From NCBI GenBank assembly GCA_026397495.1, contig JAPLUS010000115.1, forward strand, positions 1-9,437: a stretch of DNA of 9,437 bases. The letters run 5' to 3'. Origin of the DNA: Candidatus Zixiibacteriota bacterium. Lineage in GTDB: Bacteria; Zixibacteria; MSB-5A5; GN15; PGXB01. This document shows positions 1 to 7,751 of this stretch, one piece after another; the stretch's first letter is position 1; each line of letters opens with the position of its first letter. The notes beneath the pieces were generated by a model that saw nothing but the letters and a program-made list of their open reading frames with translations, did not search any database and was not told the origin of the DNA. The position numbers and the translations under genes were made by a program.

Positions 1-1
1 G

Positions 2-154
2 CCAAGGCGCTGGGGCCCGCTGGGGAATGATAACAGAGTTATCATTCCGACGGGTAGAAATGATAATATGGAATCGATAAGCATAGAACGGGTGGCGATG
101 GAAGTTATCTCGCTTTTTATGAGCGTAACCGCTGTGGGAAAAAAGTTAAAATGA
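2..154 (+). CDS. 3' end of a gene, CoaBC-like C-terminus (partial)
   Basis: An open frame enters from the left edge and runs 50 codons plus the stop at 152-154. That stop shares the ATGA junction with the next gene, a sign of translational coupling and of a real coding end. The residues GNDNRV, a glycine seven residues further on, and then ERVAMEVI resemble the end of phosphopantothenoylcysteine decarboxylase/phosphopantothenate-cysteine ligase (CoaBC). In that family a G-x-D-x-N-x-V strand is followed by a glycine turn and a helix with (S)KxEVAxxI. CoaBC makes 4'-phosphopantetheine precursors for coenzyme A. The match is short and from memory, so the product name is an inference. That the frame is coding is more secure than its identity. 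Confidence 0.5.
   Translation, partial: PRRWGPLGNDNRVIIPTGRNDNMESISIERVAMEVISLFMSVTAVGKKLK
24..48. repeat. Perfect 11-bp inverted repeat with 3-base loop
   Basis: The arms GGAATGATAAC (24-34) and GTTATCATTCC (38-48) are exact reverse complements around AGA. The repeat lies inside the end of the upstream coding frame, about 100 bases before the rel start. It has no T-run, so it is not a standard intrinsic terminator. It could form an mRNA hairpin or be a palindromic protein-binding site. Its role is unknown. Confidence 0.6.
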
Positions 155-2292
155 ATTTAGCGGAATTCATCATACAGGCTGAAGCCTGGAATGCTAATAT
201 TAACATTCCTCTCATCCGGAAGGCGTATGAGTTCTCAGATAAGGCTCATGCCGGCCAAATACGGGAATCAGGAGACCCATATGTAGAGCACTGTCTTCAT
301 GTCGCCCTAATTCTGGCCGAATGGCACCTTGATTCTACCACTATTGCGGCGGGATTAATTCATGATGTTGTTGAGGATACCAGTATCAAATTGGATAAAA
401 TCAAACAGGAATTCGGCGAAGAAATCGCAATTCTGGTTGATGCCGTTACTAAAATCGGCGCGGTCAAATTTCAATCGCGGGAAGAGCAACAGGTTGAATA
501 TTTTCGCAAAATGCTTCTCTCTATAGCCAAAGATATCCGCGTCATACTTATGAAACTGGCTGATCGGCTTCATAATATGCGAACTTTGGAGCATCTGCCG
601 GAGGAGAAAAGGCGCCGAATTGCCGCTGAGACCCGCGAAGTTTATGCGCCATTGGCTCACCGTTTCGGCATTGCCAAGGTCAAGAGCGAGCTGGAGGATT
701 TGTCTCTGAGATTTTTGGAACCGGAAGTCTATGCCGATTTAGTTAAAAGAGTGGAATTAAAGAAAGATGAACGCGAGGAATATATTCGGCGGATTGTTAC
801 TCCTATCAGAAAAGCTTTGGTTGATGCCGGTATCAAGGCTGAGGTGTATGGCCGAGCCAAGCATATTGATTCCATCTATAGAAAGATTAAAATCAGGAAA
901 GTACCCTTTGAACAAATTGCCGATTTAATGGCTATCAGAATATTGATTCGAACCAAAGCTGAGTGCTATCATGCTCTGGGGATAGTTCATGAATTATGGA
1001 AGCCGGTGGGACGGAAATTCGCCGATTATATTGCCACTCCCAAACCCAATAATTACCAATCATTGCATACGGCCATATTCGGTCCGGAGGAAAATATTGT
1101 TGAAATTCAGATAAGAACCCATGAGATGCATCATGTCGCCGAAAATGGCATTGCCGCCCATTGGCTTTACAAAGAGGGAAAACACCAGTTGGATAAGACC
1201 GATCAGCAGATGCTCTGGCTACGTGATGTTCTTGACTGGCAGAAAGATATGACCAATCCTTCTGAATTCCTGGAATTCTTGAAAATAGATCTCTTTGCGG
1301 AGGATATTTATGTTTATACGCCTGATGGTGAAATAAAGCATCTTCCGGCCGGAGCGACGTCGCTGGATTTCGCTTTTGCGGTGCATACAGAAGTCGGTCT
1401 TCATTGCAGCGGCGCTAAGGTGAATGGCAAAATTTGTCCCCTTACGACCAGACTCCAATCGGGAGACGAGGTGGAAATACTAACCAGTCCCCATCGACAT
1501 CCGACCCACGACTGGCTCAATATTGCTACCACCTCCAATGTTAAAAATCGGATTCGACGCTGGCTGAAACAGGCCGGCTATGAGCAGGCCGTCGCTTTGG
1601 GTCGGGAACTGCTGGAACAGGAATTAAAAAAGCGTCGCCAGAAACTTCCCTCCAATGAAGATTTACTCACCGTTGCCCAGGGTTTGGCGCAGACTTCCGC
1701 AGAAGGTCTTTTCTATATTATTAGCAATGGTACCGTATCGGCAAATCAGGTGGCGCAGAAAATATTCCCCGATAAGGCGGATGAGGCCAAGGATTCAATT
1801 GTTGAACGGGTGCTCGACCGTTTCCGCTCCGAACGAGGTATCAAAATCGAGGGAATCTCAAATATGATGTTTCACTTCGCCGGTTGTTGCCAACCAATTC
1901 CGGGGGAGGACGTAATCGGATATGTGACGCGAGGACGCGGGGTAACAATTCACCGTAACGATTGCCCGGTCGCTCAGGAGTTAACTAAGCAGCCCGAGCG
2001 GATGGTTCCGGTTACATGGGATGTTTCGAAAGATCAAAACTTTGTGGTCCGTCTGGAAGTCAATGTTGCTCCGCGCAAGAATATTCTAGCTGAAATTACA
2101 GAATCAATCGCCGACAGCAAGACCAATGTTAGGGGAGCTGACATCAATATTTCCGACACCAGTTCTACGGGATATATGGTGGTTGAGGTAAATAATCTCA
2201 GCCAGCTGGAAAGGGTTCTCGATAGAATTAGGAAGGTTAAGGGAGTAATTTCTGTAAAACGTGCGATCGGGGGCGAGCATTCTATCGAATAG
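151..2292 (+). CDS. rel: Bifunctional (p)ppGpp synthetase/hydrolase (RelA/SpoT family)
   Basis: Makes (p)ppGpp from ATP and GTP/GDP, and hydrolyses it, as the cytoplasmic stringent-response regulator. At 713 residues it has the full long-RSH layout. The HD hydrolase domain has H47, H71-D72 and D138, matching the metal and catalytic residues of known bifunctional Rel proteins, so hydrolase activity is expected. The synthetase domain (about 230-345) has YGRAKH at 233-238, D258 and E318. It is followed by TGS (about 384-445, with H412), a Cys/His zinc-finger-type module (C579, C580, H601, C605) and a C-terminal ACT domain (about 630-705). The usual RxKD (bifunctional) or ExDD (RelA) motif reads KFAD at 289-292 in a gapless alignment. 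The ATG overlaps the upstream TGA; only a weak GGGA precedes it, consistent with coupling. The N-terminus fits the family without extension. Confidence 0.97.
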   Translation: MNLAEFIIQAEAWNANINIPLIRKAYEFSDKAHAGQIRESGDPYVEHCLHVALILAEWHLDSTTIAAGLIHDVVEDTSIKLDKIKQEFGEEIAILVDAVTKIGAVKFQSREEQQVEYFRKMLLSIAKDIRVILMKLADRLHNMRTLEHLPEEKRRRIAAETREVYAPLAHRFGIAKVKSELEDLSLRFLEPEVYADLVKRVELKKDEREEYIRRIVTPIRKALVDAGIKAEVYGRAKHIDSIYRKIKIRKVPFEQIADLMAIRILIRTKAECYHALGIVHELWKPVGRKFADYIATPKPNNYQSLHTAIFGPEENIVEIQIRTHEMHHVAENGIAAHWLYKEGKHQLDKTDQQMLWLRDVLDWQKDMTNPSEFLEFLKIDLFAEDIYVYTPDGEIKHLPAGATSLDFAFAVHTEVGLHCSGAKVNGKICPLTTRLQSGDEVEILTSPHRHPTHDWLNIATTSNVKNRIRRWLKQAGYEQAVALGRELLEQELKKRRQKLPSNEDLLTVAQGLAQTSAEGLFYIISNGTVSANQVAQKIFPDKADEAKDSIVERVLDRFRSERGIKIEGISNMMFHFAGCCQPIPGEDVIGYVTRGRGVTIHRNDCPVAQELTKQPERMVPVTWDVSKDQNFVVRLEVNVAPRKNILAEITESIADSKTNVRGADINISDTSSTGYMVVEVNNLSQLERVLDRIRKVKGVISVKRAIGGEHSIE

Positions 2293-2546
2293 TGCGACAC
2301 GAATATATCTATATCCATTTAGCGCTTATCGGTCATAGTCTTTAAAGAAGAAGACTGCTGTAGCGGTGACAGCCCGACTCAAAATAAACAAGAACATATT
2401 CTCAGACATAGGGTTATAAGGGAAACATATAGTCTATCTCAATATGGGACTGGTCTGTCGAGCTGTAAATATTCCTGAGAAAGCAAAATATTATCGGGGC
2501 AAATTTATTCAGCTTGATGTCCAAAATTTATTAGATTACATCTATC
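2293..2546. other. Intergenic gap between rel and comF
   Basis: A 254-base A/T-rich gap. I see no terminator with a strong GC stem and T-run after rel. Only short hairpins are present: AGTCTT/AAGACT at 2337-2356 and GCTGT/ACAGC at 2357-2373. A weak promoter-like pair, TTGATG (2514-2519) and TACATC (2537-2542) with 17-base spacing, would start transcription almost at the comF ATG; I do not trust it. Whether comF is transcribed separately from rel cannot be decided here. Confidence 0.5.
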
Positions 2547-3266
2547 ATGGACGACGGAAACCTTCTTGGGAAACTGGGGCTGGGCGATTTTATTGAATTT
2601 GTTTTTCCTTCGCTATGTTTGGTTTGCGACCAATATATTGAGCCGTCGGGAGAGTTGATATGCCCCGACTGTTGGGGAAAAGCAATCGATTCTCCTATTG
2701 CTCTTTGCAGCAACTGCATGGGGGTAATGCCGGAGAGTCTTAAATGCCCTCACTGTTCACCGCCGGATTCAATACCCATTCTGGCTTTGGGCCATTACGT
2801 TGATCCTCTTAAAAAGATTATTCATCAATTTAAATACTATGGCTATAAAAAACTGAGCGCCGCTTTGGGGAATCATTTGATAGCGAAGTACCTTCCGGCC
2901 TTAGAAAAAGCAGATGGTGATTGTATCGTTCCAATTCCTCTTGACCATTTTAGGGAAAAGACAAGAGGTTTTAATCAAGCGGCCGTTTTGTCCGATATTA
3001 TAAGTAAGAGACTGAATATATTGTCCGCGCAGGGGAATCTTGTCAAAAGAGCCAAGACCAAAGATCAAACCAGACTTGACCCCCGGCAAAGGATTGAAAA
3101 TATGAAAGGCGCTTTTGCGGTTCAGGGTGATACGCTTCTGGCAAAGCGGGTAATATTAATGGATGATGTTGTTACCACCGGAGCTACTTTGCGCGAGGCC
3201 ATGAAGGTGATTCTGGAGTCGGGAGCAAAGCCGGTCTTGGCGCTAGTCGTCGCGGCAACAGATTAG
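2547..3266 (+). CDS. comF: ComF-family phosphoribosyltransferase-like protein
   Basis: A 239-residue protein with the standard ComF layout. Four CxxC knuckles at C24/C27, C39/C42, C54/C57 and C67/C70 should bind two zinc ions. A type-I phosphoribosyltransferase fold follows, with the PRPP loop ILMDDVVTTGAT at 203-214 and the family segments HQFKYYGYKKL (93-103) and REKTRGFNQA (136-145). ComF proteins are needed for DNA uptake in naturally competent bacteria, but the family is widespread in non-competent species, so the name does not prove competence. The ATG at 2547 is the first start after an in-frame TAG at 2532, and it lacks a clear Shine-Dalgarno sequence. The recombinase gene begins 10 bases after the stop, so they are probably co-transcribed. 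Confidence 0.92.
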   Translation: MDDGNLLGKLGLGDFIEFVFPSLCLVCDQYIEPSGELICPDCWGKAIDSPIALCSNCMGVMPESLKCPHCSPPDSIPILALGHYVDPLKKIIHQFKYYGYKKLSAALGNHLIAKYLPALEKADGDCIVPIPLDHFREKTRGFNQAAVLSDIISKRLNILSAQGNLVKRAKTKDQTRLDPRQRIENMKGAFAVQGDTLLAKRVILMDDVVTTGATLREAMKVILESGAKPVLALVVAATD

Positions 3267-3276
3267 TGAAATAAAT

Positions 3277-4200
3277 ATGAATACTCGGGAACGAAGTTAT
3301 CAAGTCATCGGAGATTATCTGCAATTCAAAGAGCTGGAATGCGGGTCATCCTCAAATAGTGTGGCAGCCTATCGGCGCGATATTGCAGAGTTTATGCGGC
3401 TATTTAAAATATCATCCGACTGGAACATCCCACACCGGGCTGTAAATGAATATATCTCCAGACTAAACGGCCTTGGCCGAAAACCGACTTCGATCGCCAG
3501 GAAAATTTCCGCCTTACGGAATCTTTATAAGTATCTCCATGAGAAAGAAATTGTTCATGATAACCCCTTTGAATTTGCGCGTGTTCCCAAGATATCCCGG
3601 TATCACCCCGACTATCTGGCTATTGAGGAAATGGCGAAAATTTTGAAACAGCCCGGTCCAAAAGATAGAAATGGCATTCGTGATACCGCTATTTTGGAAT
3701 TGCTCTATGGAACAGGGATGCGTATCTCGGAATTGATTAATCTTAAAATCTCAGCTATCTATGATGAAATTGGTTTCATAAAAGTTCTGGGAAAGGGAAA
3801 TAAGGAAAGACTGGTCCCTTATGGGCGATATGCCAGCCGGGCGGTTGACCAATATCTGAGTGAAGTGAGAGAAAATGTCAAATATATTGCCCAGAGCGAC
3901 ATCCTTTTTCTTTCTAACCGCAAAAAAAAACTCTCCCGGGTCGGGGCATGGAAAATTATTAGGAAATATGCTGTTAAAGCGGATATATCAAAGGCGGTAA
4001 CACCTCATACCTTTCGCCATAGCTTCGCGACGCATATGATTGAGGGCGGGGCCGACCTTCGCACCGTACAAGAACTCTTGGGTCATACCAGTATTACCAC
4101 CACCCAGATATACACGCAGGTGGACAAGGACTATCTTCTTTCTATGCACCGCGAATATCATCCGAGGGAAAGAAACTTCAAACGACGGGAGAAGAAATAA
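3277..4200 (+). CDS. xerD: XerC/XerD-type site-specific tyrosine recombinase
   Basis: Cuts and rejoins DNA through a tyrosine-phosphate intermediate. Chromosomal Xer enzymes resolve chromosome dimers at dif near the terminus. The 307-residue length is close to the roughly 300 of XerC/XerD. The N-terminal SAM-like core-binding domain (about 10-95) carries the AYRRDI helix (31-36). The catalytic set is complete: R149 (GTGMRISEL), K173 (GKGNKERLVP), H244 and R247 (TPHTFRHSFATH), H270 (LLGH) and the nucleophile Y279 (TTQIYT). The N-terminal style leans to XerD over XerC, but the sub-type cannot be fixed without the partner gene. There is no sign of an integrase extension, att site or phage neighbours, so a housekeeping role is likelier than a mobile one. 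The stop overlaps the next start by one base. Confidence 0.92.
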   Translation: MNTRERSYQVIGDYLQFKELECGSSSNSVAAYRRDIAEFMRLFKISSDWNIPHRAVNEYISRLNGLGRKPTSIARKISALRNLYKYLHEKEIVHDNPFEFARVPKISRYHPDYLAIEEMAKILKQPGPKDRNGIRDTAILELLYGTGMRISELINLKISAIYDEIGFIKVLGKGNKERLVPYGRYASRAVDQYLSEVRENVKYIAQSDILFLSNRKKKLSRVGAWKIIRKYAVKADISKAVTPHTFRHSFATHMIEGGADLRTVQELLGHTSITTTQIYTQVDKDYLLSMHREYHPRERNFKRREKK

Positions 4201-5126
4201 TGTTTCACTGTGCCTGTCGCCAGGAGGGAGTTGATGTCGTATTCTATCTCTCCAAATCGTTTGAAGGGGAAAAGATTTCCTTTCATTATTTTCGTACCAT
4301 CGATGAGCTTCTGATTCTCTCACAGCGGTATCATCTTGATCTGGTGATTATTACCGGCACGGGGGAATTCTTAAAAGAGGTTGAGATGGTGCGGCTTATG
4401 AAAGATCATATTTTTCTGGCCATTATTCCGACCATTCTATACCATCCGGAACCTTCCGAGTCAATATTGGCAGCTGGTTTTGAAAATGGAGTTGATGCCT
4501 TCTTATATGGCGAGTGGAAAGAGAAACTTTTTGAAGTCCAGCTGCGAATGGTGGCTTCACGAAGTCGCCGCGACATCTCTATTAATCCTTCGACATGGCT
4601 TCCGGGGCCGAGTCTTATTGAAAAAGAGATTGAACGGCTGATAAAACTGGAGGTTGACTTTGGGGTGTGTTATGCCGATATCGATGATTTTAAAGCCTAT
4701 AATGACTACTATGGATACTACTATGGCGATCGGGTGATTCGCCTGACAGCGCGTATTATTAGGGATGTCGTCTTTGATATTTGCCGCGAGGGTTTTGTAG
4801 GTCATATCGGGGGTGACGATTTCATGTTTATTTTACCTCCGGATAAAGTTGGCCCCACCTGCGAGGGCATTATCAAGACTTTCGATACTCTGATTCAATA
4901 TCGTTATGCCGATGAAGACCGCCTTCGCGGAATCATCCAGACCAGAAACCGGAAGGGCGACTTAGAATCTTTTTCATTTTTGACCATTTCCATAGCTGTG
5001 CTTATAAGTCAGCGCGGTGTTTTCAATCACGTAGGCGAGATGTCCCGCATGCTGACGGATCTTAAGAAATACTCCAAATCACTTCAGGGTTCAAACTATG
5101 TGGTGGAAAGGCGTAAGAAATACTGA
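4200..5126 (+). CDS. Pseudoreceiver-GGDEF (GGDDF) protein, probable diguanylate cyclase
   Basis: A 308-residue cytoplasmic protein. Residues about 10-118 look like a receiver fold without its phosphorylation chemistry: the strand LDLVIIT puts T52 where the acceptor Asp should be, and the strand-5 Lys is replaced (GVDAFLYGEW, 97-106). Residues about 128-305 form a GGDEF domain that opens with NPSTWLPGP. It has the metal aspartate in YADIDDFK (D160), N168, the GD aspartate D177 and the signature GGDDF at 204-208. GGDDF with these residues is compatible with making c-di-GMP from two GTP. The inhibitory I-site RxxD is incomplete: R197 is present but F200 replaces the Asp. The start overlaps the recombinase stop as TAATG, with GGGAG (4187-4191) as ribosome site. 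Enzymatic activity is inferred, and a degenerate sensor role is possible. Confidence 0.85.
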   Translation: MFHCACRQEGVDVVFYLSKSFEGEKISFHYFRTIDELLILSQRYHLDLVIITGTGEFLKEVEMVRLMKDHIFLAIIPTILYHPEPSESILAAGFENGVDAFLYGEWKEKLFEVQLRMVASRSRRDISINPSTWLPGPSLIEKEIERLIKLEVDFGVCYADIDDFKAYNDYYGYYYGDRVIRLTARIIRDVVFDICREGFVGHIGGDDFMFILPPDKVGPTCEGIIKTFDTLIQYRYADEDRLRGIIQTRNRKGDLESFSFLTISIAVLISQRGVFNHVGEMSRMLTDLKKYSKSLQGSNYVVERRKKY

Positions 5127-5129
5127 TTA

Positions 5130-5163
5130 AAAAGGCCGCGGGGGAAGTTGCCGGCGGCCTTTT
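5130..5163. terminator. Bidirectional intrinsic terminator
   Basis: A perfect 10-bp stem AAAAGGCCGC (5130-5139) / GCGGCCTTTT (5154-5163) with a 14-base loop. It begins four bases after the GGDDF gene stop and lies 28 bases beyond the end of the convergent OPT gene. The T-rich run after the right arm serves + strand transcripts, and the A-run at the left arm gives U residues for - strand transcripts. Confidence 0.88.
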
Positions 5164-5190
5164 ATTTTCTTTCAAGAGATCAATTATTTT

Positions 5191-7296
5191 CTACTTATTA
5201 TTATTTCCCTTGACTCCGGTTCGATAGAGAAGATACATAATCCCGGCAAATGGAATCATCGCAAACCAATCGGCTCCGGCCAGACTGCCCAAATATGATG
5301 AGAAATCAATGGTTTGATCCCATCCCGCTCCAGTAAAAGCCGCCAATAAAACACCGGTAATGGCCGCTCCGGCAATATAGCCGGATGAGAGAAGTACCCC
5401 GGGAGAGAATTCCGCCTCGGAGGCCGAGGTTTTCCGCTTTTTATCAACTAAGGCACGTACTAATCCTCCCGCCATAATGGGAGCTGAACTTGATAAGGGA
5501 AGATATAATCCCACGGCAAATGGCAGTGAGGAGACTCCCACCAGTTCCATAACCAGCGCCAGAAAAATCCCAATCAGAACCAATCCCCAGGGAAGCTTTT
5601 GTGTCAGAATGCCGTCAATGATAAGACTGAACAGGCGGGCCTTGGGTGAATCAAGTTTGGTTACCGGTTTGCCATCGACTTCCGAAACTACCCCGGCAAT
5701 TCCCGGATCTACCAAATATTTAATATGACTGCTGTCGTCCACCAGATATTTCCCGACCAGCACATCACCCGTTTGCTCCTGTACATAATGAATCTGATAA
5801 GTTTTACCATCCGGGCCGACCTGAGTTTGTATGTCGGCGCCTTTTGCGGCGGTGTAATTGGAATATTGTCGGGGAACAACCGTAGTATAGGCCTTATTAA
5901 GCGCAATTACTATTAAGCCGATAACCAGGGCGCTGGTAATCACGCCAATCGCAATTGAAATCTGCTGATATTTGGGAGTAGCGCCAACGAGGAAACCGGT
6001 CTTCAAATCCTGGCTGATAGTTCCTCCATTGGAAGCGGCAATACAGACAATAGCCGCCGTTGAAAGCGCCATGGCTCGGAAAGAAACTCCGGTCCAACCT
6101 ACGGCCAGGAATAAAAGGCAGGTAATAAGAAGGGTGGCAACGGTCATACCTGAGATTGGATTTGAAGATGAACCAATCTCCCCTGTGATACGGCTTGAAA
6201 CCGTTACAAAGAAAAACCCGAATAAGACTATTAACACGGCGGAAACGGCATTTATTTCCAGCACCGGGGCCAGCCAAATGGCCAATACCAATCCCAGGGA
6301 GCCGAAAACTACCATCCATAGCGGGAGGTCCTGATCGGTTCGCACAACGGCTTCCCGTGAGGTTTTGCCGCGCCGGGAATTAAGAAAAGTCTGGAATCCT
6401 CTTTTGAAGGCCGATATAATAGTTGGGAAAGATTTTATCAGACTGATAATACCGCCGGTAGCAACGGCTCCCGCACCGATATAAAGCACATAAGCATTGC
6501 GAACCTCGTTGGGAGTCATATCCTTAATCAACATTGTCGCCGGAAACATAATTGTTTGGATATTTTCCCCAAAAATCTTGATGGCCGGAATTAGAATAAG
6601 ATAAGAAAGCATGCCACCGGCCATCATATTGGCCGAGACTTGGGGGCCAATGATATATCCAACCCCGAGGAGTTCCGGAGTTACCTCGGCCGATACGGAT
6701 CCCCCCTTAAAGAAAGTTAGCATCCGCGTAGGGATTTCCGCCCAGAGTCTACCTCCGACATTAAGCAATTTATAAATGGCGCCGATTCCAAAGCCCCAGA
6801 ATACGGTTTTGGCGTTAGTGCCGCCCTGTTCCCCGACAATTAGCACATCGGCACAGGCGGTACCCTCAGGATAAGTCAGCTTACCATGCTCTTTTACTAT
6901 TAAACCCTGACGAAGCGGTATCATCATCAGAACGCCCAGCAACCCGCCCAGAAGAGACATCCAGAGAATACTCATCAGTCTCATTTCCTGCCCCAGAAGT
7001 AAGAAAACGGGCATTGTCGTTGCCACACCGAAAGCGATTGATTCACCGGCTGAGCCGGTCGTCTGAACAATATTGTTTTCGAGAATAGAGGCCTTCCCGA
7101 ATACTCGGAACAGAGTGATTGAGAGCACCGCAATGGGAATTGAGGCGCTGACGGTCATGCCGACTTTCAGCGCGAGGTAAACTGATGATGCGGCAAAGAC
7201 GATGCCCAGCACGGCGCCAAGAGCGATGGCTCGGAAAGTGAATTCACGCGGGTGCTGGTCGGGAGAGATGTAGGGCTTAAAACCGGAATGTGACAT
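5191..7296 (-). CDS. OPT-family oligopeptide transporter
   Basis: An inner-membrane proton-coupled-type transporter of the OPT superfamily, which imports small peptides or metal chelates; the substrate cannot be read from sequence. The 701-residue protein is mostly hydrophobic helices, with family signatures in order: ALKVGMTVSASIPIAVLS (42-59), TTGSAGESIAFG (79-90), KLTYPEGTACADVL (139-152), ITGEIGSSSNPISGMTVATL (370-389), ASNGGTISQDLKTGFLVGAT (421-440) and LPWGLVLIGIF (568-578). Residues about 470-555 form one long polar segment between membrane helices, which looks larger than a simple loop. The ATG at 7296 is preceded on the coding strand by AAGGG with an 8-base spacer. It has its own promoter at 7338-7366 and shares the 3' terminator with the convergent operon, so it is probably a single-gene unit. 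Confidence 0.93.
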   Translation of the reverse strand: MSHSGFKPYISPDQHPREFTFRAIALGAVLGIVFAASSVYLALKVGMTVSASIPIAVLSITLFRVFGKASILENNIVQTTGSAGESIAFGVATTMPVFLLLGQEMRLMSILWMSLLGGLLGVLMMIPLRQGLIVKEHGKLTYPEGTACADVLIVGEQGGTNAKTVFWGFGIGAIYKLLNVGGRLWAEIPTRMLTFFKGGSVSAEVTPELLGVGYIIGPQVSANMMAGGMLSYLILIPAIKIFGENIQTIMFPATMLIKDMTPNEVRNAYVLYIGAGAVATGGIISLIKSFPTIISAFKRGFQTFLNSRRGKTSREAVVRTDQDLPLWMVVFGSLGLVLAIWLAPVLEINAVSAVLIVLFGFFFVTVSSRITGEIGSSSNPISGMTVATLLITCLLFLAVGWTGVSFRAMALSTAAIVCIAASNGGTISQDLKTGFLVGATPKYQQISIAIGVITSALVIGLIVIALNKAYTTVVPRQYSNYTAAKGADIQTQVGPDGKTYQIHYVQEQTGDVLVGKYLVDDSSHIKYLVDPGIAGVVSEVDGKPVTKLDSPKARLFSLIIDGILTQKLPWGLVLIGIFLALVMELVGVSSLPFAVGLYLPLSSSAPIMAGGLVRALVDKKRKTSASEAEFSPGVLLSSGYIAGAAITGVLLAAFTGAGWDQTIDFSSYLGSLAGADWFAMIPFAGIMYLLYRTGVKGNNNK

Positions 7297-7337
7297 ATCG
7301 TGTACCCTTCACTAAGGATTCAAATTAGATTGTCATA

Positions 7338-7366
7338 AGTATATGAAAAAATGATTTTTTAGGCAA
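7338..7366 (-). promoter_or_regulatory. Sigma-70-type promoter for the OPT transporter gene
   Basis: Read on the - strand: a -35 box TTGCCT (7361-7366), a 17-base spacer containing A6 and T6 runs, and a -10 box TATACT (7338-7343, five of six consensus bases). Transcription would start near 7331, giving a leader of about 35 bases with the AAGGG ribosome site. Confidence 0.65.
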
Positions 7367-7518
7367 ATAGATATACCGACCGCTAAATATGATTCTATAC
7401 CTCTTTCGGTGAGTATCGATGAAATATTTTATTATCATCGCAATTCCGTGGTAGCCATTTCTATTGCCTTTGGCCGATGACTTCAAAACTTAAAAGGAAA
7501 ATGATGATGCGCAAACAA

Positions 7519-7529
7519 GGGGGGGGGGG
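7519..7529 (+). repeat. Homopolymer run of eleven G
   Basis: Eleven consecutive G in otherwise A/T-rich intergenic DNA, 18 bases after a candidate start (ATG repeated three times from 7501). Long G runs slip during replication and are classic phase-variation tracts, but they are also common sites of sequencing or assembly error. Confidence 0.9.
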
Positions 7530-7751
7530 AATCAAAACATCCAATAGCTGACCAGATAGTCCCCTTGGTGAGGGTTTTTTGTCAACTTTTTCGTATATCT
7601 GACCTATCGAAGATTGAATGATGGGCATTTTGGAGATTTAATACGATTGAAACGCAAAAAATGCGACACCAGCGCTTGCCAATGCTTCCCTATCCGGCAA
7701 TCCATCCCGTAAGATAATGTAACATAATGGCCTGATTTACAAGATTTCAGA

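Noticed and set aside
355..660. A - strand 101-codon frame opposite the Rel HD domain
   Set aside because: Antisense to one of the best conserved parts of Rel, with no motif of its own.
2444..2596. A 50-codon + strand frame between rel and comF, overlapping the start of comF
   Set aside because: No ribosome site, no family resemblance, and 50 bases of overlap with a clear gene in another frame. Probably chance.
3277..4200. Phage or integron integrase reading of the tyrosine recombinase
   Set aside because: Length and motifs match chromosomal XerC/D. No att-like repeats, tRNA gene or phage genes are adjacent, and it sits inside a housekeeping-type cluster.
4222..4314. Good Shine-Dalgarno (AGGAGGGAG) followed by ATG at 4234 within the GGDDF gene
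   Set aside because: This ATG is out of frame with the GGDDF protein and its frame ends after 26 codons. The GGDDF frame has its own ribosome site upstream of 4200, so this is probably fortuitous.
5477..6383. Several + strand frames of 60-120 codons opposite the OPT transporter
   Set aside because: They lie antisense to a strongly conserved membrane protein, have no recognisable domains and show the odd composition of mirrored membrane codons.
7717..7744. Possible dif site: TTATGTTACAT on the - strand resembles the XerD arm (10 of 11)
   Set aside because: The 11 bases where the XerC arm should lie do not match. A lone half-site in A/T-rich DNA is weak, despite the Xer gene in the window.
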